Assembly (NCBI GenBank): GCA_963930655.1
Contig: OZ005607.1
Coordinates: 18,054,374-18,118,373 of the forward strand
Length of the DNA: 64,000 bases
Direction of reading: 5' to 3'
Origin: Myrica gale
Taxonomy: Eukaryota; Streptophyta; Magnoliopsida; Fagales; Myricaceae
Part shown: positions 24,001 to 36,091 of the stretch, piece by piece
How positions within the stretch are numbered: position 1 is the first letter of the stretch
Layout: each line of letters opens with the position of its first letter
The notes under the pieces: generated by a model
Seen by the model: only the letters and a program-made list of their open reading frames with translations
Database searches by the model: none
What the model was told of the DNA's origin: nothing
Position numbers and translations under genes: made by a program

Positions 24001-27000
24001 GATACCTTGAGCTTGATTCAAGGGAGTTATACTGGTGGGAGTACAACATCTGAGTCGAGCTGTGAAGCAGTCAGGATTTGCTGCAATGTTTTGGTTGAGA
24101 GACTTGAGCCTCTACGGGAAATGTTGCAGAGGCAAATGGGTTCTGTCAAATGGGAGATGCTCATTGATCAGGTACTGTCGTTGATCTACATTCAGTTTTC
24201 CCCTCCCGTTTGAGGAAACATGTGTTGATCAGGAACTACTCTTTATTGCACTCTGGACAATAAAGGCTGTTGGTTTTTTGATTGGTTGTTTTGGCAGCAT
24301 TTTTATGGTTTGGAATTCGGGAGTTTTTTTGTGATTTTTGGTTTGTAGGATAGCTGGCCGTATCTGGCATAAAATTTACTTGAAGCATGCACTGAGTAGA
24401 TTCTTTCGGCGAGAGTGCATTCCGTCTTCGCATTGTCTCCACCTTCGGCCCTTAGATTGTCCAAGAGTGGAAATCTCCAAACTTGATTTTATTTTATAAG
24501 TTAGGGACCTTAAACATTTAATTTCTCTCTTCTTCTTTTTTCTCCAACGCAAAGCTCCTGATTTTCTTATGCTTTTTTCAAATATTGATCTGGGTTTCCT
24601 CAAGAATGTTGTACACGTATACAGTGTGCATTTGCATATTTATTCAAAAGCTTTCTAGCTGACGATTAACCTTGGAATTGAGCCCCTTCTAAGTCATCTA
24701 GGGAACTGCAAATGTGTTTTTTTTTTCTTTTCAATCTTCACGAGAGAGCTAATGAAGCCATATATTTTGCTGTCTTTTTTTTTCTTTTCAAAAGAATTTA
24801 GTTTCTTTATTCGTTCTCTGTCTTAAAGGGTGTTTTGCATATTACGTAGACAAGTCATTGTTTCTATGGATTTCTTTACTTCTAGGGAAATCTTCATTTT
24901 TGGCTTTTGAACTATCAATTAAATGTCATTTAGTGATCTGAACTACGAATTTCATCACATTCAGCCCCCAAACTATAAAAAAGAATCAATGTTCACCTTC
25001 TAATACGATCCTAGGGTTGAAATGTGCAGAAAATAGGCTGTGTGGCACAATATCAAGCGTTCGATCGTATGAGAGGGCAAAACCATGTTGAATTTTGATT
25101 AGTTTAAGGCCTCAATATGACGAAATTGGTAGTTTCAAAGCTCAAAATGACATTTGGCCTGTAGTTCATTGGTGAAAAAGTGATGTTTTCCCTTTCTTTC
25201 ATTTTGATTCAGTTCATTTTTGGGGTTTTCTAATTTAGTTAACATTTTTACATTTTTGTGTGGGCCCTTGGAAGCCCAACATGTACAATTGTAAAGAAAT
25301 GGGTATTGTGAACCTTAATTAATTGCTGAAGCTCAATGGAAACTCATTTGGTGCTAGATTCTGTACTCTGATGACTTCTCCTAATTCTGATAGAAAGAAT
25401 CTGTTGCTTTTAGATTTTGTTCAAGATGTAACATTATTGATTTTGATTCCGATGGTACGTTTTTGGTTTGCTAGCAAATATCCCACAAATGCAAGGCATA
25501 AATTTGTGGAGTATGTGCATGTTATTGGAAGAATGGCTTGTATGAACACCTAGGAGGCAAAATATAACTTGCATTTTCTTGGAAATATTCTCAACTTGAT
25601 ACATTACATCTTTGGATTTGACTCAAACTATGAAAATGTAGGCACACATTCAATCTGTGAATTTATCGGCAAGTTCTTACTTTGTCCCTGATGTTACTTC
25701 GATGCAATACCTGAACTATGGTGTTGCAGTAAGTGAGGTAAGTTCTTCTTAAGCCTTATTCCTTCACATGTGTTTTATCTGAAACTAAATAAGTGCTTCT
25801 TCAAGTAAAGTTGCATGAAAGCCCACCAGCAGAATTCCAGTACCATATTGCTGAAAAAGTCCGACTAGTGCGAAAATACCTCTAATGATATGAAATGCTA
25901 ATACAAAAGTATGCTGTTGCAGGTGGAGGTAGATCTTTTGACAGGAGAAACCACAGTTTTGCAAACAGATATTATCTATGATTGTGGACAGAGTCTCAAC
26001 CCTGCTGTGGATTTAGGACAGGTTAGCCTGATTTTTATCTTGTGACTCCTGATACACAACCCAAGAGGTGGGGTAAACTAGGTTTGATTAAAAAATTTGC
26101 GTTAAACAACAAGATTAAACCCAAAGCACAGTGTTTTTTCAAATATGCAAGTTAAGTATAAAATACTCTATATCTACTAAACAACCAACTGTAAATCATA
26201 TAAAACAAGTTCATAAGAGAGAGAGAGAGAGTTGAGATACAATACTGAAAATTTTAGGTGGTTTGGGTCAGACCAAGCCTACGTCTACCCCCAAGAAACC
26301 TCCCTTGGCCTTTCTCAACTATCTCAAATAGAGTACACAGGATCTACACTCACAACCCACCAAGTGTTTTCCATGGGTTCAACAATCACAACTCAAGTGT
26401 TTTTTAGGGCTCAACTCTCAAACCTATCTACCAAGGTTGTTCTCACCAAAGTTTCTCTAACCTCACGATTAGTTACAAGTGTTTTTCCCAACACTCACAA
26501 ATCTCAATATTCAAGGTCCTTGAGAACCTTTAAAATGATTGAAGGTTTGTGGCTCATAATAAATGATTCTCTTGCCTAATTTACCCAGTAAAGTACAATG
26601 GTAGTGCAAAAGGATAGATTATTAAAGCTCATACCAAACCAAGAATGAAAATAAGGAATAAGACAAAGAAGCTCTAGGGATTGAAATGTGCAAGTCTCCT
26701 TTAAATTTCTCTCCTTCGCTCCTTTTAAAGTCGGACCACTTTTTCTAGCCGTTGGGGTGCATTAAATGTAAAAAGAACCGTTTGAAAATTTAAACTTTGA
26801 CTATCCAAACTTGAATCTTGCCGATATGAGTTGACTCATATGGATAAGTAGTCGACTCATTTGTCCACGTGTCAATTTCAAGATTTTGGGATCGGGCAAG
26901 GTGTCGACTAATCTTCAGTGTGGTGTTGACTCATTTGATTAGATTCAAAATGCTTCTCCAAGCGTCATGGTGTGGTAAACTCATTTGGCTTGAGATGTTG

Positions 27001-28516
27001 GGATTATTTTAAGTATCAAAAGTTGCTTCCTGCAGATTGAAGGAGCTTTTGTCCAAGGGCTTGGGTTTTTCATGCTTGAAGAATACCAGACAAATTCAAA
27101 TGGATTAGTGATTGGAGAAGGCACATGGACGTACAAGATTCCTACACTTGACACCATACCCAAACAATTCAATGTTGAAGTACTTAACAGTGGACATCAC
27201 CAAAAACGTGTTCTCTCTTCAAAAGGTATATCCCTTCAATTTGTATCCTATACAAATGGCTTTTACTGGAAAACGTTCTAAACCTTTGGAAGTAATTAAA
27301 GTGGGAACTATAAGCAAACAGATAAATGGTACTATAGATCTGAATATGCAAACGGCTTTGCTGAAAACCTTCCACATGAGTATTCACTGTACTCTTTAGT
27401 TGTTATGGGTATAATTCAAAGGTGGTTGAGACAAAGACCTTATCGGGAATGAGAACATTTTGGCAATTCCTGTAAAATGTTCTGTTAATTTTGTATGTCC
27501 ATTCAAGATATAACTTCTAGTAACTGGCTCATCATTCTTGCCAAATCCAAAGAAAGGTAGGAATATATGTAATAAAATTAAAAAAGTGCTGTAGGGGATT
27601 TTCCCCCTAGTCTGGTTGGGAATGGTAAATAGACTATCAAAATTACCTGTCCTAATAGGGCACTCCCACACTTAGCTTTATGCAATTCATATGGAGCCAG
27701 GTTTTGTTATGTTGCTGAATCTGCTGACCTTGAACATGTCAACTTGCTTTAAGTAGACAGACGTATTCCTTTGTTTCCATATTGGTCAAACCCCTTTATC
27801 GAACTCCATTGGAAGTGGCATATGAAAAAAAACCTTGGAAGCTGTCAAAGATCCTCTGAGGAATGGTTTTGGCTTGTGGTTTATTGGTTAACAGCTGATT
27901 TTTCTACACTTTTTAGGTTGGTTTCAATTGTTTAAGTGGAGGCTAAGGGTCAATAAGAACTTTTAAGTTTAGAGGTTTAGGGAAGTGGTATGATTCTGGC
28001 ACTGTTAAAAAAGCAAGAGAGGACTCTTCTTTATTCACAAGCTTTTAAGTATAAGAAAACTTAACTAAGAAACTGTGACACCAAACACAGAGCTAGTAAA
28101 AAGTGAAAAACGGGGACCTAATAACTTGACTCACCTATTTCTTTAATGGCACATCTTGGCTGTTGTATCATCACAATGGATGCGAAACTGTTGAATAATC
28201 GTTGTTCCATTAACCTAAAACAGGCAAAAATTAGACAGGTTAAATGATACTCAAAATATCAGTGAAAGAGTGGACTATTTTTTCTGCAGCTTCTGGCGAG
28301 CCACCGTTACTTCTGGCGGCGTCCATTCACTGTGCTACAAGAGCAGCCATTAAAGAAGCCAGAAAACAGCTTCTTTCTTGGGGCAACCAGGATGGGTCTA
28401 CGACTAATTTAACACCATTCCAACTGGAGGTTCCAGCTACCATGCCTGTTGTGAAGGACCTCTGCGGACTAGAGAGTGTGGAGAGGTACTTGGAATGGAT
28501 AATCGGCACAAAATAA
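18075..28516 (+). CDS. AAO: Aldehyde oxidase (molybdenum cofactor, abscisic-aldehyde oxidase family)
   Basis: The inferred exons are 18075-18225, 18823-20523, 21049-21308, 21437-21646, 21890-22108, 23206-24171, 25642-25737, 25923-26021, 27036-27225 and 28290-28516. All introns are GT-AG and the 4119 nt read through in frame to a TAA (1372 aa), the usual length. Two [2Fe-2S] clusters are present (C48, C53, C56, C78; then C118, C121, C165, C167). The FAD domain has KLVAGNTGRGYYKE and GFIRNTASVGGNLVMAQ. The molybdopterin domain has GGGFGGK (835-841), MRAPGEVQGSFIAEA, GGIELGQGLWTKV and the catalytic Glu near 1301 in SGEPPLLLA. The family oxidises aldehydes with O2 in the cytosol. Members make abscisic acid from abscisic aldehyde, but the substrate of this copy cannot be told from sequence. 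It is not xanthine dehydrogenase, given the plant AAO-type wording throughout. Introns carry a MITE and a decayed LTR. Confidence 0.93.
24885..25192. mobile_element. Foldback MITE in AAO intron 6
   Basis: The arms GGGAAATCTTCATTTTTGGC... and ...GTGAAAAAGTGATGTTTTCCC are long inverted repeats covering nearly the whole 308 bp (for example AATGTCATTTAGTGATCTGA against its inverted partner CTCAAAATGACATTTGGCC). They look Mutator-like, but no clear 9-bp target duplication was found. Confidence 0.7.
26041..27000 (-). mobile_element. Decayed copia-type LTR in AAO intron 8, antisense
   Basis: The left part (TGTGACTCCTGATAC, CCAAGAGGTGGGGT) resembles the inverted end of the solo LTR at 4038-5490 (TGTTAGTCCTAGATT, TCAAGAGGGAGGGT). 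AGCCGTTGGG and repeated GTCGACTCAT motifs follow as in that LTR's upstream region. A GA microsatellite lies at 26216-26231. The right border is approximate and no target duplication was confirmed, so the assignment is to a related family only. Confidence 0.5.
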
Positions 28517-28801
28517 TGGAGGATGACACCGATCCTACTAGTTGTCAAGTTGTTTGCTGTCTTACGTGACATTGGTGGCGTGCATGTGATTGCAATAAGT
28601 GCTCTGAAAATGTAAGCTCCATCATATCTGATGAGTTCAGTGCACCCTTCTTTCTCTTTACTCCTTTATTTTGTTTTCTATACGTGCTCCACAAGTAACA
28701 GAAGAGAACAAGATAAGCTCCGTTTTGTTTTCCTGGTTAGCTGACTATTTACTCTTGGTCATGCTTTTCGTTTTAACAAGATAAATATTGTTAATAATAA
28801 A
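28517..28801 (+). terminator. Probable AAO 3' UTR and polyadenylation signal
   Basis: An AATAAA hexamer at 28796-28801 lies about 280 bp after the stop codon in an AT-rich context. The cleavage site itself is not visible. Confidence 0.4.
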
Positions 28802-29176
28802 GCAACAAAATTACAAGGGGATTTTTCCCGAGGAATGGGGTGGAGAAACTCAAATATTCCAGACCAGAATGGATAAGTGGTATTTGCAAATTAAAATTTT
28901 GGAACGTGGGAGTTGGTGAAATAGTGAAGATAAATTATTTGAATGACTTTTTTATATTTATTGTAATGGAAGACCGATATGAGTTAAGAATCCAGATATC
29001 TATTTTCGGAGTCGGATAGTCTATCTTGAACAATGTCTTCATTAGTGGGCTAACTTTTGATGGACGAAATAACTTATATGTTTAAAAATCTGACCATAGG
29101 GACCGTCTAGTTCAAAGTTGTACTCCAAGGACTGATTTGTTAAAAGTCAATACTACTGGAGTTGTATTAGTAATTA

Positions 29177-29553
29177 GGCTTAAATGCACCAGATACCCCT
29201 GTGGTATTTTTATTTTGCAAATTTGTCCCTGAGGTAAGAAAAGTTGGTTTTATATCCCTGAGGTAACCTTTCGATTTAAAATATGCCCCTTTGTCAGTCT
29301 CCGTTTAAAAAATTAACGGTCGTAGGTGACGTAGCACGTCTCCCACACGTCTGCACCATACTAGCAGACAAGCACTAGCAGAGCATACCAGCAGACCATG
29401 TCACCTACTACTGTTAATTTTTTAAACGAAATCTGACGAAAGGGCATATTTTAAATCGAAAGGTTAACTCAGGGATATAAAATCAACTTTTCCTATCTCA
29501 AAGATAAATTTGCAAAATAAAAATACCACAGGGGTATTTGGTGCATTTAAGCC
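29177..29553. mobile_element. Mutator-like MITE with perfect 9-bp target duplication
   Basis: The 377-bp element begins GGCTTAAATGCACC and ends GGTGCATTTAAGCC. The arms remain paired for well over 100 bp (CCCTGTGGTATTTTTATTTT against AAAATAAAAATACCACAGGG). It is flanked by TAGTAATTA at 29168-29176 and 29554-29562, an exact 9-bp duplication. No ORF. Confidence 0.92.
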
Positions 29554-29562
29554 TAGTAATTA

Positions 29563-31337
29563 AGCCTAATTTCAAAAGTCTCATTGAGGTAATTAATATA
29601 AATAACACATAAATGTAAATAACGTGGGAAAAAAGAGAAAAAAAATCAATTATCATTGGGATATTTCCTACCCTAAGTGGAATTTGGTCCTAACCATAGG
29701 ACGTAAGGAAAAAAAAAACTTATCATAGAGACTAATTTGATAATTGTGAAAACCCAAAGGACCCTCAGAGTAATTTAGTCATTATTATAATTTTTATTTT
29801 CAAATGTTTTTGTTTTACTTATTATTTATGATTATTTTTAACTTTCAACTCAACTAATTACGAAAATGCCATTGATTATCTAAAAATTTAGGAATTTTTT
29901 TTTCTAAATTCTGGATATTATAAATTACTTTTTGCTTTTGCAAATTCAAAAGAAAAAATATTATATCCAAAACCATAATCCAGGAACTTATTTTGAATAT
30001 TTTCTAAAAACAAAAGGTAAGCGCAAAGTATCTTCGTTTCCTGGTTTTATAATTTCTTTTATCTTTGGAAATATGTTTTTAATCCAAACTTAAATTTTAA
30101 CACTAAACACTTTCAATCGTTAATGTAATTTCATTTTTTTTACGATCCTGAAACTCCAAAAAATACATTTAAAAAAAAAAATTTCCTCATCCAAAAAAAA
30201 TTCGAGATTTTTCATATCGTGGAGCGAGAATGGGTGTTTTTTTTTGGTTGGTGTTCTCTCTTCGAAATGAATATGCCAGATAGCTTTAATTTTGAAATAA
30301 ATTGGGACCTTTTTTTTTTCGAAGTTCAATGACTTGGGTTATTGACTTTTTAATGACGTGGCAGGTCCAGGTACATAAGTTGACGTGTCAGACTCGACGT
30401 GGCAATCAACATTGGATCATAATGACGTGTTTGCGATTATAAGGTAAAATTGATGAAATAGGGATCGCCACGGGATTGTACATATACATGTCAAATAAGG
30501 CCATTTATGACGTGTTTGAGTAGATGTTAATTTTTTTTTTTTGAAGTTTTATGAAAGTTAATGAATATATATAATTTTAAAGTTTTTGTTATTATATATT
30601 TTTTTTAAGATCAGAAAATTGGGTAACATTATTAAAATACAAGTAAAAATAAGGGATCAATATGTCAACTTTAAAATATATGTGAAAATTTTTTAGCCAA
30701 AAATTTTGTCCTTTCTTAATGTTTGCTCAATGAAAATTTTGAAACACAACTTTAAAAAAAAAAATTTACTAAACATATCTTTAAACGACTACACATCTAA
30801 GGTTAGCATTAATCGGTTGTTACATCCTCCTTAAATGTTTGCAAATACGAGCTCTTTCTAAAATTCTCATTTGCAAACATAACTAATTCAAAATTTTGGT
30901 TAAAAATATAATTCAAAAAATTCAAAATAAACTCTATCTCCTAATCAAATAATCTATTTCTATTACAATAAGCATAAAATATTTATTTCAATTATTTGTC
31001 TTCATTTCATTAAATAATCTATTTCTATTACAATAAGCATAAAATGTTCATTCTAATGATCTGTCTTCATTTTTTCATCAATTTTTATAGAACTCTATTT
31101 TTTACTACTTTCTCTCAAAATCCAATAAACTTCCCATATATTTACATTTAATTTGGTAAATGAAGAATTTAGAGGTAATTTTAAAATTTTTGTTAATTTG
31201 GAGGGTATTTTCGTAAATGGTGAGAAACTTTAGAAAGAAAAGAAAAAAAATGCCTTTGCAGCGGTGGGAGAGTGGTCCCTCCTGGGGCATCTGACCACAA
31301 GCTTGAATGCAATTGATTAAATAAATAAATAAATAAA
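29563..31337. other. AT-rich intergenic stretch with a 65-bp tandem repeat
   Basis: A word of about 33 bp starting AAATAATCTATTTCTATTAC occurs at 30947 and again at 31012 (period 65). ORFs here are short and low-complexity. No gene is recognised. Confidence 0.5.
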
Positions 31338-31470
31338 GGCTAAATTGCACCAGGTCCTTGACTATCACAAAGTTACAATTAGGCCCTTGAGGTAACAATT
31401 TAGACATTTAAATCTTTGAGGTAATGATTTTTGAAAAAACAAGTCCATTCGTCTATCTTCATCCCTCTAC
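31338..31470. mobile_element. One-ended remnant of the 10146-type Mutator-like element
   Basis: GGCTAAATTGCACCAGGTCC, CACAAAGTTACAATTAGGCC, TTGAGGTAACAATTTAGACA and a closing GTCTATCTTCATCCC follow the same order as the left arm at 10146. No inverted partner follows, so only one arm survives. The left border abuts an AAAT microsatellite. Confidence 0.65.
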
Positions 31471-32248
31471 ATTAACCGCATTTGTTGACATGTTAAATGA
31501 ATACCACGTCAAGCCAATCATCTTGCGCCACCTGTTCATTCTAACTGAATCATCACTCACTTGCCACATCATTGCCTAATCAGCAAATCATACAAAACAA
31601 TTAAATCAAACGGTGTTGTCGAATGCCCAAGAGAAATAGTTACCCGCCTACACACTTCAGTGCATCTTGATCAAAACGTATTGACGAAAGTTCTCTCCAT
31701 CTTCGTTTCGGCCGAACCTATATTGCACCCAAAAATCTCTCAATTCCGAATAAAGTGAAGCAGATCAACCCAAAGTTGCAACTTTTCTACCCTACGATTC
31801 TATCAACAATTTGGTATTGTTATTTTCTTCTTTTATTTTGTTTTTCATGAGCAACTTCTGCTGTGTTTCCAGAGACGCCATTAGGCTGATCTTTCCCCCA
31901 ATCGTCTCTTGCAAGAGATGAGCCTTATAGTCAAAAGAAGTAAATGAGGATATGTACGAATATCGATTCTTTTGCAATTTCTTTTTTGTTTTCAAAGAAT
32001 TTCTCTTTTGAGACCTGTCATGGCATCCCCTTAGAGGATGAATCGACGTCTCTCTCAACTTGAAAAACGGGCATAGGAACAACATAAACCATCTAAAATA
32101 TATATTATATCTGGCAGTTTAGATTTGGGGGACAATATATAATAATTGGGTTGTATTTTGGAATTTGGAGGAATGTGTAGAGGGAGTGTCGGCCAACAAT
32201 CAGACACAAACTTCTTTTTTAATAATTTAATAACTTCAACCACCGAGT
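31471..32248. other. Intergenic stretch, no recognised gene
   Basis: Short ORFs at 31561-31758 (+) and 31792-32085 (-) show no domain that I recognise. Confidence 0.4.
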
Positions 32249-32780
32249 CTTGGGGGATAGTTGCGGGGATAGAACTATCCCCCTAGAAAAGGGATCAGGC
32301 TGCTCTGCACGAGGAGCAATTCAGAGAGAGAGAGAGGAGGGGTCCCATTTGGGACCCACACTGCTCGGACAGTGTGGTTGTTGTTCAGTCAGTGTGGGTT
32401 CTGAGCGGGACCCACTTCTTTCTCGCCCTCTCTCTTTGAATTGCATTGCAATTCGGTCACCCGAATTGCAAAAGATCTCCATCCCTAGAAAAGTGGTTGT
32501 TTATAACAGTTACTTCCATATAATTAATCCTCGTTATAAAAAAGCATGCCCCCAAAGGTAAAATCTTGACTTTATTTTTTTTATAAAAAAAATGTGGCCG
32601 TTTGGAATCAGGGTTTAAAAAAGCGTCCTATGTTGTCTTTTATGCATTGTTATACGTACGGGGATAGAACTATCTCCCACCCGGCTCACAGCGCTTGATC
32701 ACCAAAAAAAAATCAATTTAAATGGAGACAAAATCTTTTTGGATTTCGGATTAAGTTTGGGCTTTTTTATTTTTTATAAG
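32249..32780 (+). repeat. Left copy of a diverged direct repeat
   Basis: Shared with 40131-40760 in the same order: CACCGAGTC..GGGGGATAG, AGAAAAGTGGTTGTTT..AACAG, ATAAAAAAGCATG.CCCC, TAAAATCTTGACTTT, CCGTTTGGAATCAGGGTTTA and TTTTATGCATTGTTATA. This copy has an extra piece near 32270-32490, bordered by CCCTAGAAAA-type words and holding GA-rich and GGGTCCCATTTGGGACCC palindromic sequence. Confidence 0.75.
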
Positions 32781-33784
32781 ACTTTTATACATGATATCAA
32801 TGTCTCATAACTTGCACAGTTAAGAAATTTATAAGGTATTTTTGTTTTCTCTAAATAAAGTTTAAAAATCTAAAAAATGAGTAGAAGGTATAGGAGAAAC
32901 ATATCACTCGATGAGCAAAAAGACAATCCAATCATGATAAAAATTATGAAAAGATTGCATTTTGTCGTTCTTTTTTTTAAGCTCAATTCTCTTTTATTTC
33001 TTGAGTCATTTACGACAAAAAAAACTGTGTTCTTTATGGGGCCTTGCTCAGGGTGAGACCTTAGACTATGGCCTAAGTTGCCTTACCCTTGAACCAGCCC
33101 TGATACCAATCTTAGATCTAAAACAAGGTGATTTACTTTTGTGTCTAAATCCTGAATTACTGGAAAATGGGAGAACGAGTTCGATCTTGATGGAGATTTT
33201 GCGCATAATTGATGAATCAGTTGATTTATGGTCAACACGTCGGAGTAAATGTGTCTCGATCTTCGTGTAATTTCCTTTTGCAAAATAACAAAGATGACTT
33301 TGGCCACCGGGGTAAGGCATCTCCGATGCTTAAGTCAGTCTTAGCAAGTGTTGCAAAAGTAGTATTTGTAACTGATCCACCATTTCGGGAATGATGTTGG
33401 GATCTTGACTTCTTCTGGAATGTGACAAGATTCTTCTTCGAGACACTCCAATTTGTCTTTCAATCTATATCGGTGTTCATCAGCACGTCCCCAACTGGCC
33501 GACACCTAGTCTAGAATGGTCCTGCGTATGACTTCCATTTGGTCTACTCGCAACTATTTTCAAAGCTCTGAGATTATGTCTACGATGGTTTGGCTTGCAC
33601 TTCCTCCTCGGTGGTGGTAGGCCAAGGCGAAGAGGAATTTGGCTTCCGGGTTCCCTCCTTACACTGAGGCATGAACCTCCCTTAGTTCTTCTTCAACCGT
33701 CGCGATCCAATGCATCTTCTCACTTCCTCAGATGAAAAGTTCATGTGGGTTTTGGTTCGCATAACATTTGTCGCTGAGAATTTT

Positions 33785-33991
33785 TCACACCTCAGTTAGA
33801 GGATATGGAGGTGGTATATCTTCGATCTTCAATCTTCGATACACCGCAGGTCCGCGAGCTGCTTGATAGAATTGCTTAGATACTAGGCAGAGACTTTGCC
33901 ATTCCCTCGGGTTGTTGTGGACAACACAACTTATCACCTCGGACCATAGTTCTTCAGGTAGGGCTTGAGGGTTCCGCTTCGACGGTCGCAT
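33785..33991 (-). pseudogene. F-box-like ORF fragment 1
   Basis: The 68-codon ORF begins at an ATG. It reads QALPEELWSEVISCVVHNNP, then WQSLCLVSKQFYQAARGP and VYRRLKIEDIPP, a good fit to the F-box helix pattern (LP..L...I, later L.LVSK.F). F-box proteins link substrates to SCF ubiquitin ligases through SKP1. Beyond the stop the sequence still reads coding-like in pieces (NPEAKFLFALAYHHRGGSAS near 33650), with several stops, so the gene is broken. A G-box cluster lies upstream. The family call rests on the motif only. Confidence 0.5.
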
Positions 33992-34209
33992 CCTTAATCT
34001 TTTTACTGTCCTTTGTTATTTCTCTTTCTCCTTTTTGTCTCGATTACGGTGGTCTTTCTTTTTATATCTACATATTTTGGCGGTAACCTTTTGAGAGCAA
34101 TTACTTAGGGAAAACTGTTCGATTTCCCATGTGTAGTCTCTTCATCTTTCAAGTTGCAAGTTCCCTTTAATTATGTATTTTTGACATCTGGCGTTTCAAC
34201 TACTTTTCG

Positions 34210-34500
34210 TTTGTGGGCGACACGTGATCACTTAAGATCTTTCAAATGATCGTGGGCACCAGTTTGCTATCTCTTCACGTGTCTTGAGTAACACGTAGCA
34301 TTAAATGCGGTCATTTCTGAAGCTTGATCCTCCAGCTGATTGTCGCCTGTAATGACACGTGGTCTATGTCGGTGTTTTTGTGACTTCAGGCATTGTCATG
34401 TGTCGTTTTGCCATGCTTCGGGCAGTCCGTTGCATTTAATGCTACAACTTTCGACCTTTGACGCTTCGGCTTGATTATCGTCTACATGACACGTGGCCCT
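34210..34500 (-). promoter_or_regulatory. Cluster of four CACGTG G-boxes
   Basis: CACGTG occurs at 34221, 34276, 34356 and 34490, with further ACGT cores between, in GACACGTGGC-type (ABRE) contexts. The cluster is 230-510 bp upstream of the F-box-like ORF on the - strand. It also sits in decayed repeats containing GCATTTAATGC words, so it may be repeat sequence rather than a working promoter. Confidence 0.4.
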
Positions 34501-34890
34501 CTGGTGATCGCCTAGACCGATGTGCATCATTTCGCCATGATTTGGAGCAATCCATAGCATTTATGGTGGCAGCTTTTATGGCATCCGATGGCTTAAGGTT
34601 GTGAATGTTAGAACAACTTTTGGTTTGGACAGTTGTGGACAAATATGGCTCCTACTTCTGACCGATGTACTACTACAATGATGTTGGTTTGTTTTTGGCA
34701 ACTTAATCTCTTCGGTCGAGTTGCACCCGATTGGTTTGGTTCGTATTGGATATTGTATTCCATACCGCGAAAAATAAAAAGAACTTTTATAGAATAAAAT
34801 TTAATTTCATTAATTACTGGAAATGAAACAGAGAATCTGGACCAGGCCATTGCCTTGACATGTACTCATGAAGGTGTTTGAACACCCAAT

Positions 34891-35590
34891 TTACATAACA
34901 TGTCTTATAAAGGTCTTTTTCTGGCCTTTCCTTCCACAGTCTGCCATGAAAGGAGGATTATAGCCGTCTGGGCAAAGGATGTAATTTTTCTTGCAAAAAA
35001 TTAGTCCACTATACCTAATGTGGTGTGTCAACCACCCTCTCATCATGTTTGTCAGTATCCGCATTCCTCCTGAGTTGCATAAGCACCATATCATATTTCG
35101 AGCTTGTGCCCTGAATGTTTCCTCTTTTGCAGCATGGTATAGGATGGCCAAAAGAACCGAGCTGACTTGTGTCTTTCCAAAGCCGATGCCCTCAGTTTGT
35201 TGATGGCCACAAAAGTTATTCATTCCTCTCGGAGGCGTTGGGCTGCTTCAACAAAGACCTCGTGATGGTCCTCACTTCACGACAATATCGTTTGAACTTA
35301 TGCCAGTTGAGGGTTGGCAACCAGGGAGTGGAGTAGTCCTCCGAATTCATTCCTTTGAAGGATAACTCGTTGGAGGTTGCATGGTAGAACTCCCAAGACG
35401 TCAATTTGAACTGTTTCCAGTCATCGACGTCTCGTTTTGCTACATAGCTGGCAATGATGGTAAGGACATTGAGGGGAAGGATGGGAGCTGATTGATCTCC
35501 TCCATTTGTATTAAAGTTGTTTTCTGACCCCTTGTTGCCATCCTTAGAAAGTATGTCTATCCATTTATAGATGTTGTGGCTGACATGTTC
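34891..35590 (-). pseudogene. F-box-like ORF fragment 2, frameshifted
   Basis: From about 35590 the - strand is open: NIYKWIDILSKDGNKG, then SAPILPLNVLTIIASYVAKR and DWKQFKLTSWEFYHATSNEL, which parallels the first F-box-like fragment. It ends at 35216 after LLKQPNASERNE. An overlapping frame starting near 35223 continues CGHQQTEGIGFGKTQVSSVL and MMRGWLTHHIRYSGLIFCKK to 34891. The overlap looks like a frameshift in one gene. I do not recognise the C-terminal part. It could be a captured host gene inside the surrounding transposon-like region. Confidence 0.45.
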
Positions 35591-36091
35591 GTCTGATTGT
35601 GACCTTCATGGATGCATACGAGGCATCAATGTGGCTTTAGTTCCAAATTTATTTCGGCGTGTTCTTGAGTTTCCCTAAGAAAATGTCTTGTCGCTTCCCA
35701 CGATGATGGGTATTTTGGTAATCCGGTGCCTTCGATTCAAGCGATCATGGTTTGGTGGGTGTTGCTTTGGGAGTTTCAGAAAATCTTTGACGTGTCGCCT
35801 TCCGTATCTGGACATCATTTAATTTTTCAATTAACCGTCATTCCTCACGACTGTTCAGTTATAGGTTTAATTAACGTTGTTTCAAAACTTCTCATGGAAT
35901 GTTTTGAAATAGTGCGTTTCTTGCCAAGGGGCCCTCTGGTCATTGCGCGTTTCTTATTTAGGGTTGCTTCCTCGGCTTATTAGCCTTTACGCACTTTTTT
36001 TTTTCATGTTTTCCAAGTCTTTTCTTCTTGATTCTTCTCTTCTGTCTCTTATTTGTTGTCTACCATTCACTCGCCTTTTTTCTTTTGCACA

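Noticed and set aside
33093..33108. Second primer binding site (TGGTATCAGGGC on the - strand)
   Set aside because: It has one mismatch to the initiator tRNA-Met complement, but no LTR border lies next to it and the transposon ORF nearby is on the other strand.
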